This document shows positions 1 to 8,326 of a stretch of 64,000 nt of DNA, piece by piece (the stretch's first letter is position 1; each line of letters opens with the position of its first letter). The stretch covers positions 1,302,001 to 1,366,000 of the forward strand of contig NZ_CP158281.1 of assembly GCF_040256645.1 (NCBI RefSeq), given 5' to 3'. Origin of the DNA: Brevibacterium sp. CBA3109. Lineage in GTDB: Bacteria > Actinomycetota > Actinomycetes > Actinomycetales > Brevibacteriaceae. A program made the translations under genes and the position numbers. The notes under the pieces are model-generated. The model saw nothing but the letters and a program-made list of their open reading frames with translations, did not search any database and was not told where the DNA came from.

Positions 1-1
1 T

Positions 2-1108
2 CGCGCCGCAGTGCGCAACGTCGTCGAGAAGAAGATCACACCCTTTGCCGCCGAGGTTGACGCCGATTCCCGCTACCCGCAGGAAGCCCACGACGCTCTC
101 GTCGAGACCGACTTCTTCGCCGCCCACATCCCCGAGGAACATGGCGGCATGGGTGCTGACGCGCTGGCAGTGGCCATCATCATCGAAGAGGTCGCCCGTG
201 GTTGCGCCTCGTCCTCTCTGATCCCCGCCGTGAACAAGCTCGGCAGCATGCCGGTCCAGCTCGGCGGCAGCGAAGAGATCAAGGCGAAGTACTTCCCGTC
301 AGTGGCCCGCGGTGAGGCCGGGTTCTCCTATGGGCTCTCAGAGCGCGAAGCCGGGTCCGATACGGCCTCGATGAAGACCCGTGCCTTGGCCGATGGTGAC
401 GACTGGATCCTCAACGGCGTCAAGACCTGGATCACGAACGCCGGCGTTTCCGACTACTACACGGTCATGGCCGTCACTGACCCAGACGGTGCGCGCGGAC
501 GCAACATCTCCGCCTTCGTCGTTGAGAAGTCCGACGAAGGATTCACCTTCGGTGAGAAGGAGCGCAAGCTCGGCATCAAAGGCTCGCCGACGCGCGAACT
601 CCTCTTCGACAATGTCCGTCTGCCCGGCGACCGCATCATCGGTGCCCCCGGTGAGGGCCTGAAGATCGCTCTGCGGACTCTGGACCATACTCGCGTGACG
701 ATTGCCGCGCAGGCCGTCGGCATCGCCCAGGGGGCGCTCGACTATGCGCTGGGCTACGTCAAGGAACGCCAGCAGTTCGGCAAGAACATCGCCGAGAACC
801 AGGCGATCCAGTTCATGCTCGCCGATATGGGCATGAAACTCGAAGCAGCCCGTCAGCTCACGTACACGGCGGCAGCCAAGAGCGAGCGTTTCGATGACGA
901 CCTGACGTACTTCGGAGCCGCGGCGAAGGCCTTCGCCTCGGACGCAGCCATGGAGATCACGACCGATGCCGTGCAGCTGCTCGGGGGTGCCGGATATGTC
1001 GTCGACCATCCTGTCGAGCGGATGATGCGTGATGCGAAGATCACACAGATCTACGAAGGCACCAACCAGATCCAGCGCATGGTGATGGGGCGCAAGCTCA
1101 TCAGCTGA
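2..1108 (+). CDS. acyl-CoA dehydrogenase (5' end outside window)
   Basis: FAD-dependent acyl-CoA dehydrogenase, which desaturates acyl-CoA thioesters at the alpha-beta position in fatty-acid or branched-chain amino-acid catabolism. About 368 residues are visible. The reading frame is open to the window edge, and the first residues seen already lie in the N-terminal helical domain, so roughly 10-20 residues are missing; the GTG at 11 is probably internal. Seen: the FAD-binding middle-domain pattern around 'GLSEREAGSD' and 'WITNAG', and near the C-terminus 'IYEGTNQIQR', which carries the usual catalytic Glu. The context beside an LCP gene resembles the fadE25 neighbourhood of mycobacteria, but substrate chain length cannot be read from sequence. 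A hairpin terminator follows 42 bases after the stop. Confidence 0.93.
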   Translation, partial: RAAVRNVVEKKITPFAAEVDADSRYPQEAHDALVETDFFAAHIPEEHGGMGADALAVAIIIEEVARGCASSSLIPAVNKLGSMPVQLGGSEEIKAKYFPSVARGEAGFSYGLSEREAGSDTASMKTRALADGDDWILNGVKTWITNAGVSDYYTVMAVTDPDGARGRNISAFVVEKSDEGFTFGEKERKLGIKGSPTRELLFDNVRLPGDRIIGAPGEGLKIALRTLDHTRVTIAAQAVGIAQGALDYALGYVKERQQFGKNIAENQAIQFMLADMGMKLEAARQLTYTAAAKSERFDDDLTYFGAAAKAFASDAAMEITTDAVQLLGGAGYVVDHPVERMMRDAKITQIYEGTNQIQRMVMGRKLIS

Positions 1109-1149
1109 GTCCAGACCCGCCTCGGCGGGGAGGAGCTCATGCTTCAAGC

Positions 1150-1183
1150 AAGAAGGTCACCGCCTGCGGGAGGTGGCCTTCTT
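1150..1183 (+). terminator. intrinsic terminator after acyl-CoA dehydrogenase
   Basis: A 12-bp stem (AAGAAGGTCACC against GGTGGCCTTCTT, with one G-U pair) closes a 10-base loop. The 3' arm ends in CTTCTT and the run after it is pyrimidine-rich rather than a pure T tract. It lies 42 bases after the acyl-CoA dehydrogenase stop and ahead of the LCP gene, so it fits a transcript end. Confidence 0.7.
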
Positions 1184-1412
1184 CTCTGCGCGCTCACACT
1201 GAGGCACACGCGCCGAGCGTCTGTGATCAAGTACACCTGTCCCGACGCGACATGCGCAGGCCGAATGTGCCGGAATCCCGGGTTCGCACGCGCCACAATA
1301 GATGAACACAGTGGACTCTCCAGAAGGTTTGGCACAGTGGTCTGTGTCGCCGCGGGCTTCGGGTCCGCGCAGGTGGCCATAACAGCAACGAGCGCGAGGC
1401 AAAGGTAGGTCA
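1184..1412. other. intergenic leader region of the LCP gene
   Basis: Part of a 304-base gap between the acyl-CoA dehydrogenase and the LCP gene. I see no convincing small gene or RNA. A purine-rich AAAGGTAGG just before 1413 is the likely ribosome-binding site of the LCP gene. No clear -35/-10 pair could be placed with confidence. Confidence 0.4.
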
Positions 1413-2933
1413 GTGGCCGAAACGAGATACGTCGACCCCATCCATCATCCGTCGTACGCTTCACAGCCGACGCGGGATGTACGGGCGTGGATTCTTCTCC
1501 TGGTCACCGTTCTCATTCCCGGGGGAGTGCAGCTGCTGTTCCGGGCTCGTCGCTGGGCCAAGATCTCGCTGTCGATCACCGCGCTCAGCTGGATACTCGC
1601 GATCATTGCACTGATCGTGGTTCTCATCGACAAGAAGTTCCTCTTCACCATCGGCACGAATACCTTCCTGCTGACGTTCCTCACCATCTGGCTGCCGGTC
1701 ATCGCCATCAACTGGATCGTGTGCCTCTTCGATGCTCTGCGCCGGATCAAGCTGGTCACTCTGTCGGCGAGGGCGCGCAAACGCTTCCTCGCCGCGTTCT
1801 GCGCTCTGGTTCTCGTCGTTGTGGGCCCGCTGGCCTGGGGCACGACGCTGCTGGACTCCCAGCGCGGACTGATGGCTGATCTCTTCGCCTCAGGGAAGGC
1901 CGCGAAACCCGTGGACGGTCGCTACAACATCCTTCTCCTCGGCTCAGATGCGGGCAAGGGGCGCACCGGCATCCGCCCGGATTCGCTGTCCCTGGTCTCG
2001 ATCGATGCGAAGACCGGCAAGACCGTCATCGTCGGTCTTCCGCGCAACATGGAGAATGTGCCTTTTCCCAAGGATTCGCCGCTGCATAAGCAGTACCCAC
2101 AGGGGTTCAACTGCGGCGACGAATGCCTGCTCAATGCGGTCTTCCAGCAAGGTGAGCGACACAAGGACGAGTTCGAGAACCCGAAACGAGCAGGGGAGCA
2201 GGCCACGATGGATGCCGCCTCGGCGGTCACGGGTCTCGAAGTCCAATACTTCGCCATGGTCAACCTCAAGGGATTCGAGAATCTCATCGATTCCCTGGGC
2301 GGGATCACGCTGGTTTCGGGAAAGCGGGTGCCGATCTCCTCGAAAGTCGATCCGACCACCGGCGAGCATGGTCCAGTCAAGGGGTGGATTGAGCCGGGCA
2401 AGCAGAAGCTCGACGGCTTCCACGCATTGTGGTTCGCGCGTTCTCGTGAGTTCTCCAGCGACTACGAACGGATGATCCGGCAGCGCTGCGTGCAGACGGC
2501 TATGGTCAAGCAGCTCGACCCCGCCACAGTTCTCACTCGGTACCAGGAGATCGCCAAGGCAACCCCAGGGGCACTGTCGACGGACATTCCCTCCTCCGAG
2601 GTGGACGAGTTCGTGGATCTGGCGCTGAAGGTGAAGTCGCAGAAGATTGAATCGCTTGACCTCACTCCGCCGAACGTGACACCATCACACCCTGACTTTG
2701 ACGCCGCCAGGACCTTGGTTGCGGACGCGATCGCAGAATCATCCAAGGATGCTGAGAAGGACAAAGACGCTCAAGCAGCGCCAGGCGACACGTCCGGAGC
2801 ACTCGCCGGGGTCAATGCGAGCCGTGGACTCGCAACCGGTATCAGCACCCAGATCAGTGCTCAACGTGGCACCGGAAGCGGCTCTGACGAGGGCAAAGAG
2901 AGTGCAGAGAGAGCTATCTGCTACGTGCCTTGA
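1413..2933 (+). CDS. LytR-CpsA-Psr (LCP) family cell-wall ligase
   Basis: LCP enzymes transfer lipid-linked glycopolymers (teichoic-acid-like polymers or arabinogalactan) onto peptidoglycan on the outer face of the membrane. The 506-residue protein has three or four N-terminal hydrophobic segments (about residues 25-150). The LCP domain starts near residue 171 with 'NILLLGSDAGKG', followed by 'GIRPDS' and 'VGLPRN'; these conserved Asp and Arg residues bind the pyrophosphate headgroup in the family. The C-terminal ~120 residues are low-complexity and Ala/Asp/Gly-rich. The GTG start has AAAGGTAGG a few bases upstream. The polytopic N-terminus is longer than the single anchor of classic LytR. 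Its neighbours, a peptidoglycan hydrolase and a TIGR03089 gene, agree with an envelope role. Confidence 0.92.
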   Translation: MAETRYVDPIHHPSYASQPTRDVRAWILLLVTVLIPGGVQLLFRARRWAKISLSITALSWILAIIALIVVLIDKKFLFTIGTNTFLLTFLTIWLPVIAINWIVCLFDALRRIKLVTLSARARKRFLAAFCALVLVVVGPLAWGTTLLDSQRGLMADLFASGKAAKPVDGRYNILLLGSDAGKGRTGIRPDSLSLVSIDAKTGKTVIVGLPRNMENVPFPKDSPLHKQYPQGFNCGDECLLNAVFQQGERHKDEFENPKRAGEQATMDAASAVTGLEVQYFAMVNLKGFENLIDSLGGITLVSGKRVPISSKVDPTTGEHGPVKGWIEPGKQKLDGFHALWFARSREFSSDYERMIRQRCVQTAMVKQLDPATVLTRYQEIAKATPGALSTDIPSSEVDEFVDLALKVKSQKIESLDLTPPNVTPSHPDFDAARTLVADAIAESSKDAEKDKDAQAAPGDTSGALAGVNASRGLATGISTQISAQRGTGSGSDEGKESAERAICYVP

Positions 2934-3048
2934 GGCATCGATGACCCAGTCGACCTTGTGCGCTGGCTGACCGCAGCCGGGAATTGCGACGGATTCCAGG
3001 AAAAAGTTTCGCTCGGTGTGTCCCTTGCAAACACTGGGAATCACACCG

Positions 3049-3103
3049 GTGTAACTTGATTATTTTGTTATTTGGCTAGTCTGACACGCCGTATATGTGT
3101 AAC
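3049..3103 (+). promoter_or_regulatory. possible MtrA-type sites: two GTGTAAC boxes upstream of the hydrolase gene
   Basis: The AT-rich region before the 1007-residue hydrolase holds GTGTAAC at 3049-3055 and again at 3097-3103, with an inverted ATAACAAA-like copy (TTTGTTAT, 3064-3071) between them. Response regulator MtrA of actinobacteria is known to control peptidoglycan hydrolase genes through GTAAC-like repeats. The spacing here (48 bases start to start) is not a canonical tight direct repeat, so this is suggestive only. mtrA itself lies at 28434. Confidence 0.3.
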
Positions 3104-3196
3104 AATTTTGAGATGTTGGGATTACCCACCGTCCTGCCAACGGTGAGATGATTCCAGGGCCTGAACTTCCCTGACTTCCTCGAAAAGGCTGTAACG

Positions 3197-6100
3197 ATGA
3201 AACTTTTATTGCCCACAGTCGCGGGCTGCGCTTCGGTCGCACTCGTCGGCACCTTAGCGGTCACGGCACCGACTGCCTTCGCGGCGTCGACTGAGCCGGA
3301 AGTGACCCAAGAGGCGCTGAGCGTGAGCGAAGACGGACTCAACGTCCCCGGCGCCCGCGCTTCCAGTGATTCCTCTGCCAATGTCGCCAACCAGAGCGCA
3401 ACCAGCAACCTGCCGAACATCTTCAAGTCGCAGACCGCTGTCGCCTCTACGCGTGTGCCTGCCACCGTCAACGTGAGTTCGGGCGCTTCTGCTGTCGGCG
3501 CTTCCACCGGTTCGATCAATCCCGTCTCCACGGGACTGTCGTCACCCGAGGGCGGAAGCGAAGCCAGTGCCCCTGCAGAGTCCGCCTCGAAGGCCGCTCC
3601 ATCTGCTCCTGCCGATGAATCAGGTAAGCAGGACTCAGCAACGAAGGACGAGAAGTCCAAGGGGGCTGAATCGTCCGACAAATCCGGCGACAGCGACGAC
3701 ATCTCCGGCTCGGTTCGTCAGAAGACCGAGGACGGCGTGAATATCGCGCTGATCTCCGACGTGCTCGACGTTCCCACCAACAACCCGAGCCTCGTCGGCT
3801 TCACCTTCTCCGAGTCGCAGTCCAACATCCGCATCCAGGTCCGGGTCAAGAGCGGTTCTGAGTGGGGCAGCTGGGATTCTCTCGATGAGGACCGGCAGGA
3901 CGAATCGAAGAACCGGGGTTCCGAGCCGTTTACGATCAACCATGCCTCGGGTGTGCAGATGCGCATTCTGGGCGACAAGGCGCCCAGCGACGCCGAACTC
4001 GTCCTCGTTGATCCCAAACGCGACGCCAACGATGCTGCCGCTGTGGCTGAAAATGACCCGGTTCAGATCGAGCCGCAGAGCTCCAACCCATCCGAAGGCG
4101 TCGGAGGCTCTTCACCGGCCGCCTCAGATGACTCAACTGTGGAGACAGTTGCCGCCCCCGGTCAGGCTGAGGTGAGCAATCAGAACTACGTACCTGACTC
4201 GTCTTCAGTGACGACTGTTGCGAAGTCGAAGAAGGTGCCGAAGCCCAAGATCGGCTCGCGCTCTTCATGGGGGGCGAAGTCCTACAGCGGAAGCCCCGAC
4301 TACGCCAGCGGAATCAAACAGGCCGTCATCCACCACACCGATGGATCGAACAGCTACTCCGCGGAAGACGTGCCGGCAATTCTGCGCGGTATCCAGAGCT
4401 TCCACCAGAAAGGCCGTGGATGGAACGACATCGGCTACAACATCCTCGCCGACAAGTACGGCCGTCTGTGGCAGGGCCGTGGCGGTGACATCAACAAAGC
4501 AGTGATCGGTGCACATACTGCCGGACACAACACAGGCACTGTCGGAATCTCCGTGATGGGCAGCTTCGACACCAAGGCGCCGCCGAAGAAGACCCGCGAT
4601 GCGGTGGCAGCGGCCATCGCCTGGAAGTTCTCTCTCAACAACGTCAAGGCCGGTAAGTCGACCATCGTCGGTCACCGTAACCTCGGCACCACTGCCTGCC
4701 CGGGCGATGCCTTCTACGCCAAGTTCGGCGAAATCCGTTCAACCGTCTCCGACGTCATGAAGTCCGGTGACCTGCCGTCCGACAAGAAGAAGGACGACAG
4801 CAAAAAGGACGACAAGAAGAAGGACGACTCCAAGAAGGACGACTCCAAGAAGGACGACTCCAAGAAGGACGACAAGAAGAAGGACGACTCCAAGAAGGAC
4901 GACTCCAAGAAGGACGACTCCAAGAAGGACGACAAGAAGAAGGACGACTCCAAGAAGGACGACTCCAAGAAGGACGACTCCAAGAAGGACGACGGCAAGA
5001 CGGCGACGCCGAAGCCGAAGACCGAGATCGAGAAGTACGCTGCGGACCACGCGAAGGAACTCGGCAAGGCCACAGGCAAGGAACACGACCTCAAGGGCGT
5101 GGACGGCGCACGTGCCCGTGCCTACGAGAAGGGCAACGTCTACTGGTCCAAGAAGACCGGTGCTTACCACCTCTCGGGAGCGATCAAGAACTCGTATAAG
5201 GGTGATGTCGTGACCCAGCTGGGCCTGCCCACTTCGAAAGAGAAGGGTGGCTTGAAGGACGGGGGAGCGGCGCAGTCGTTCCAGAAGGGCAATATCTACT
5301 GGTCGAAAGACACAGGTGCTCACTACACCACCGGAACACTTCTGAAGTATTGGGGTGACAAAGGTACCGTCAAAGGACACCTCGGTTACCCCGAGTCGGA
5401 TCCGGTGTACAAGGACGGACGAGGAGAGCAGCTGTTCGAAGGTGCTCGACTCGTCTGGGCCGAGGGCTATGGAACCACAGAGTTCTCGCCCACCGGAACC
5501 ATTGACGGCGGCGTAGTCGATACCAATGGTCCGGGTGATCCCGATGATGCCAAGGCCTCCGGTGGTGCCGATGAGTCGGCGCCACCGGGGGACAACGCCA
5601 CCGATGGCGGTTCGGCTGCAGACTCCGGGGAAGGTTCTACAGACGATACAGACGCCAAGGGTGACGACAAGGATTCCAAGGACGACAAGTCCAAGGACGA
5701 TAAGTCCAAGGACGACAAGTCCAAGGACGATAAGTCCAAGGACGACGACAAGCCGAAGTCGGACAAGCCTAAGGATGACAAGAAAGACAAGGACGAAAAG
5801 TCTAAGGACGAAAAGTCCAAGGACGACAAGAAGGACGACAAGCCGTCGAAGGCTGAGAAGATCCAGGCTCAGCGTGACTCCATCGTCAAGGAAGCGAAAG
5901 CTCACCTCGGCGTGAGGTACGTCTGGGGTGGAACCTCACCGACGAGGGGCTGGGACTGCTCGGGATACACCCAGTACGTCTATGGCAAACACGGCATCAA
6001 CCTGCCGCGAACTACTAGTCAGCAGCGTAACGCCGGCACGGTCATCCCGGCCAGCGAAGCCAAAGCAGGCGACATGATCTGGATCCCAGGACACATCGGC

Positions 6101-6220
6101 ATCATCTCCGAGACCAAGGGGCAGATGTACGATGCGGGCTCGACCCGGACGAACACGACGAAGCGCAGCTACAGCTGGATGCTCAATCGTGGAGCGAAGG
6201 TCATTCGCGTCGTCGGCTGA
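3197..6220 (+). CDS. secreted bifunctional peptidoglycan hydrolase: PGRP/amidase_2 + LGFP repeats + NlpC/P60
   Basis: A 1007-residue exported wall hydrolase. Order: signal peptide (1-~31, ending 'TAFAAS'); Ser/Ala-rich stretch; a beta domain (~165-275) common in actinobacterial amidases; PGRP/amidase_2 domain (~348-518) with 'IHHTDGS', 'GHRNLG' and 'ACPG', the expected His, His and Cys zinc ligands for cleaving the MurNAc-L-Ala bond; a Lys/Asp repeat linker (~528-597); three or so LGFP repeats (~614-765), which bind cell wall; a second Lys/Asp linker (~829-884); and a C-terminal NlpC/P60 domain (~888-1007) with catalytic Cys921 in 'WDCSGY' and His966 in 'PGHIG', expected to cut stem-peptide bonds. 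Two different catalytic activities in one chain are unusual. A strong terminator follows. The ATG at 3197 is chosen because it opens the signal peptide. Confidence 0.93.
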   Translation: MKLLLPTVAGCASVALVGTLAVTAPTAFAASTEPEVTQEALSVSEDGLNVPGARASSDSSANVANQSATSNLPNIFKSQTAVASTRVPATVNVSSGASAVGASTGSINPVSTGLSSPEGGSEASAPAESASKAAPSAPADESGKQDSATKDEKSKGAESSDKSGDSDDISGSVRQKTEDGVNIALISDVLDVPTNNPSLVGFTFSESQSNIRIQVRVKSGSEWGSWDSLDEDRQDESKNRGSEPFTINHASGVQMRILGDKAPSDAELVLVDPKRDANDAAAVAENDPVQIEPQSSNPSEGVGGSSPAASDDSTVETVAAPGQAEVSNQNYVPDSSSVTTVAKSKKVPKPKIGSRSSWGAKSYSGSPDYASGIKQAVIHHTDGSNSYSAEDVPAILRGIQSFHQKGRGWNDIGYNILADKYGRLWQGRGGDINKAVIGAHTAGHNTGTVGISVMGSFDTKAPPKKTRDAVAAAIAWKFSLNNVKAGKSTIVGHRNLGTTACPGDAFYAKFGEIRSTVSDVMKSGDLPSDKKKDDSKKDDKKKDDSKKDDSKKDDSKKDDKKKDDSKKDDSKKDDSKKDDKKKDDSKKDDSKKDDSKKDDGKTATPKPKTEIEKYAADHAKELGKATGKEHDLKGVDGARARAYEKGNVYWSKKTGAYHLSGAIKNSYKGDVVTQLGLPTSKEKGGLKDGGAAQSFQKGNIYWSKDTGAHYTTGTLLKYWGDKGTVKGHLGYPESDPVYKDGRGEQLFEGARLVWAEGYGTTEFSPTGTIDGGVVDTNGPGDPDDAKASGGADESAPPGDNATDGGSAADSGEGSTDDTDAKGDDKDSKDDKSKDDKSKDDKSKDDKSKDDDKPKSDKPKDDKKDKDEKSKDEKSKDDKKDDKPSKAEKIQAQRDSIVKEAKAHLGVRYVWGGTSPTRGWDCSGYTQYVYGKHGINLPRTTSQQRNAGTVIPASEAKAGDMIWIPGHIGIISETKGQMYDAGSTRTNTTKRSYSWMLNRGAKVIRVVG
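4801..4992 (+). repeat. three tandem 60-bp units encoding SKKDD/KKKDD linker
   Basis: Bases 4861-4920 and 4921-4980 are identical 60-mers, 4801-4860 differs at one base, and a partial unit runs to 4992. Each 60-mer contains four 15-bp submultiples encoding SKKDD or KKKDD. This is a coding tandem repeat inside the hydrolase gene, forming a highly charged flexible linker. Confidence 0.95.
5681..5845 (+). repeat. second Lys/Asp coding repeat (SKDDK) with two perfect 30-bp units
   Basis: Bases 5681-5710 and 5711-5740 are identical 30-mers made of two 15-bp units (GACAAG and GATAAG variants). Degenerate Lys/Asp/Ser codons continue to about 5845. It forms the charged linker before the NlpC/P60 domain. 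Confidence 0.9.
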
Positions 6221-6267
6221 TGACTGCAAGGTTGCATCGGTCGGGTAAGACTCGGCAGATAGCTCCA

Positions 6268-6313
6268 GTGCCTCGCGGCCGGTTCTGAAATGAACCGGCC
6301 GCGAGGCACTTTT
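6268..6313 (+). terminator. strong intrinsic terminator after the peptidoglycan hydrolase
   Basis: A perfect 18-bp stem (GTGCCTCGCGGCCGGTTC and its complement) with a six-base loop, followed by TTTT. It lies 47 bases after the hydrolase stop. Confidence 0.92.
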
Positions 6314-6490
6314 GGTTGCGGTTCCATGCGCCTTTGACCATGCGATGAATTGCAGATGTCCTGGTCTGAACAGTCAGTGAAGCCACCTCGGAAAACCGTG
6401 ATTAGTCCAGGTGAACGCGCTAACGTGGAGAAACACGCACGACAATTGCGTATGTTCATCCGATGAGTCCAGCCGAAGGGGACCAAGACA

Positions 6491-7801
6491 GTGCGTCGAT
6501 TGCACAACACGGTCAAGAATTTCGCTTGGGGCAGTACGGACGCGATCCCAGCAATTCTGGGAACCGCACCCGACGGCACTCCCTGCGCAGAGCTCTGGCT
6601 CGGAGCGCACCCCCTCAGCCCCTCTCATCTGGACACCGGACAGTTTGATCAGCAGCGCTCGACCTGCCGTGCCGCGCAGCAGGGATCATCATCTCTGGAT
6701 GTGAAGACGGACAGCAGCACGGTTGGCCCCAACCTCATCGAATACCTTGCCGGCGACCCTGCGGGCCTGTTGGGCCACGATTCGCTGCAGGTATTCGGTC
6801 CACGTCTGCCATTCCTGCTCAAGGTCCTCTCCGCGCGGAAGGCGCTCTCGATCCAGGTGCATCCGAATCCGGAGCAGGCGGTCATCGGATTCGCCCGGGA
6901 GGAGTCTGAGGGCCCCGATCTCGACGCCCCGACTCGCAACTACAAAGACACCTCCGCCAAACCGGAACTCATCTACGCCCTCACCGAATTCCACGCGCTG
7001 ACCGGATTCCGGTCGCGCAAGGCCGTGCGTGCAACCTTCGAGCGTCTGCTGTCACTGTCATTGTCACCGACCTCCCTGGACTTTCTGGGTGACGTGATCT
7101 CGGCGCTGAAATCCGTGACCGAGGCCAAGGCCTTCGCCAAAGCAGTCGAGCTCGTCCTCGGCGACTCGCGGTCTGCTGGCTTCGTTGACGAGGTCGCCAG
7201 TCAGGATTTGGCAGAACTGCCCGAAGGCCACATCAGTCGTTCAGGCACAGCAGTCGATCCTGCTGAGACCTTTCACGAACTTGTGGCTGACTACCCCTCC
7301 GATCCGGGAGTGCTCATGGCACTCATGCTCAATCGCGTCCATCTCCAACCGGGGGAAGCCCTGACGATGGAATCGGGCGTGCTGCACGCCTACCTGGGTG
7401 GGACCGGGATCGAGGTCATGGCCTCGAGCGATAATGTTCTGCGCGGGGGACTGACGAACAAGCACATCGATATCCCGGAGCTGGGCAAGGTTGCGAAGTT
7501 CACCGCGGCCAAGCCTCGCATGGTTGAACCTGACCGTGACGGAATCCTCCTCGGCACGACCGAGGACTTCGCACTGCAGTCGCTGCGGTGCCCACGACTG
7601 ACGCAGGTTGAACGCCGAGGCGCGAGCATCGCCCTGTGCACGTCGGGAAGCATCACTGTGGCCTCCCTCGGGTCCACAGTGACACTCACACGTGGTCAGA
7701 GCGTGTTCATCCCGGCAAATGAGCCCACAGTGACCGCGGACGGCCATGGGGATCTGTTCGTGGCGACTACCGGTCTCGATACCTCGCTGCCCTTCGCCTG
7801 A
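6491..7801 (+). CDS. manA: mannose-6-phosphate isomerase, class I
   Basis: Zinc enzyme interconverting fructose-6-phosphate and mannose-6-phosphate, the entry to GDP-mannose for mannosylated envelope lipids and glycans. The 436-residue cupin protein shows 'FAWGS' near the start, 'SIQVHPNPEQA' (Gln and His zinc ligands), 'KPELIYAL' (Glu ligand region) and 'ESGVLHAYLGG' with the later His, followed by 'SSDNVLRGGLTNKH', all typical of type I PMI. GTG 6491 is preceded by AAGGGG nine bases upstream. It is monocistronic here, between a strong terminator and a convergent gap. The partner phosphomannomutase manB is at 18039. Longer than the ~390-400 residues of many homologues. Confidence 0.95.
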   Translation: MRRLHNTVKNFAWGSTDAIPAILGTAPDGTPCAELWLGAHPLSPSHLDTGQFDQQRSTCRAAQQGSSSLDVKTDSSTVGPNLIEYLAGDPAGLLGHDSLQVFGPRLPFLLKVLSARKALSIQVHPNPEQAVIGFAREESEGPDLDAPTRNYKDTSAKPELIYALTEFHALTGFRSRKAVRATFERLLSLSLSPTSLDFLGDVISALKSVTEAKAFAKAVELVLGDSRSAGFVDEVASQDLAELPEGHISRSGTAVDPAETFHELVADYPSDPGVLMALMLNRVHLQPGEALTMESGVLHAYLGGTGIEVMASSDNVLRGGLTNKHIDIPELGKVAKFTAAKPRMVEPDRDGILLGTTEDFALQSLRCPRLTQVERRGASIALCTSGSITVASLGSTVTLTRGQSVFIPANEPTVTADGHGDLFVATTGLDTSLPFA

Positions 7802-8172
7802 ACCGTCTGCGCTGGGTCCGAGCCGACTGGCGGTGGTCCGAGCCACCTGCCGTTGCTGGACGTGTCGCGCAGATTCCGCCTGTGCCTCTCGCATATTCGA
7901 TGTGTGTTGGTGGGCGCAAGCGATTTGGGCAGCGGGCGATTTGGGCACTGAGGCCTCGCGCACCCCGTACCGTCAGCAGCAGATCAACTCGTTGCTGAGG
8001 TGCCGTTTGCTGCTGAGTGTAGGGGTTGCTGAACTATATGGTGTCTATGCAGCTAACGCGGTGTTCAGCGACTGGTGGTGCGTGGTGCACCGGGCCGGCA
8101 AGTGCTCTGATCGCCGAGACGCGCTTGCGAAGTGCTCACCCGGGTCACTCGCGGCACCCTGAGACATGCAAA
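7802..8172. other. convergent intergenic stretch without recognisable gene
   Basis: Part of a 525-bp gap between manA and the CoA-transferase operon, unusually long for convergent genes in this window. Short open frames here have no recognisable protein signal. A 12-base direct repeat (GCGATTTGGGCA) occurs twice near 7919-7950. Nothing else could be supported. It may be a deletion scar downstream of the T-box-like element. Confidence 0.4.
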
Positions 8173-8326
8173 GAGGCCGCCCCGGGCAGAGTTCCTCGGA
8201 AGGAATCGGCCCAGAACGGCCTCGCAGCAAACTACCAGGACAGCAGCACCTCGTGGTACCACCCAGCGCTTGGGTGCATCAGGAGGCTGAACGCCGCAAC
8301 CCTCCAGCCACCCGGCGGTCAGTGCC
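8173..8326 (-). promoter_or_regulatory. T-box-like element with downstream terminator-type hairpin (orphan, possibly decayed)
   Basis: Read on the minus strand, 8267-8249 gives GCTGGGTGGTACCACGAGG, close to the T-box consensus GGGTGGNACCGCG that pairs with the tRNA CCA end. A small hairpin precedes it (ACCCA/TGGGT, 8261-8275) and GTCC follows where a T-box usually has CGTCCC. A long nested hairpin (8223-8173, outer stem GAGGCCG/CGGCCTC) ending in TTTG comes next, as in a transcriptional T-box. Only ~60 bases separate the motif from the CoA-transferase stop, so stem I is missing or would lie inside that gene, and no minus-strand gene follows. The hairpin could simply terminate the CoA-transferase operon. 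Confidence 0.35.

Noticed and set aside
3000-3196. Possible ydaO (c-di-AMP) riboswitch before the hydrolase gene
   Set aside because: Such riboswitches precede some actinobacterial wall hydrolases, but I could not find the expected conserved GC-rich elements here.
4801-4992. CRISPR-like repeat array
   Set aside because: Repeats are contiguous, without unique spacers, and lie in frame in a coding region.
4739-5905. Long open frame on the minus strand (388 codons) across the hydrolase gene
   Set aside because: It is the antisense of Lys/Asp repeats, giving artificial Leu/Val repeats; the plus-strand protein has clear domains.
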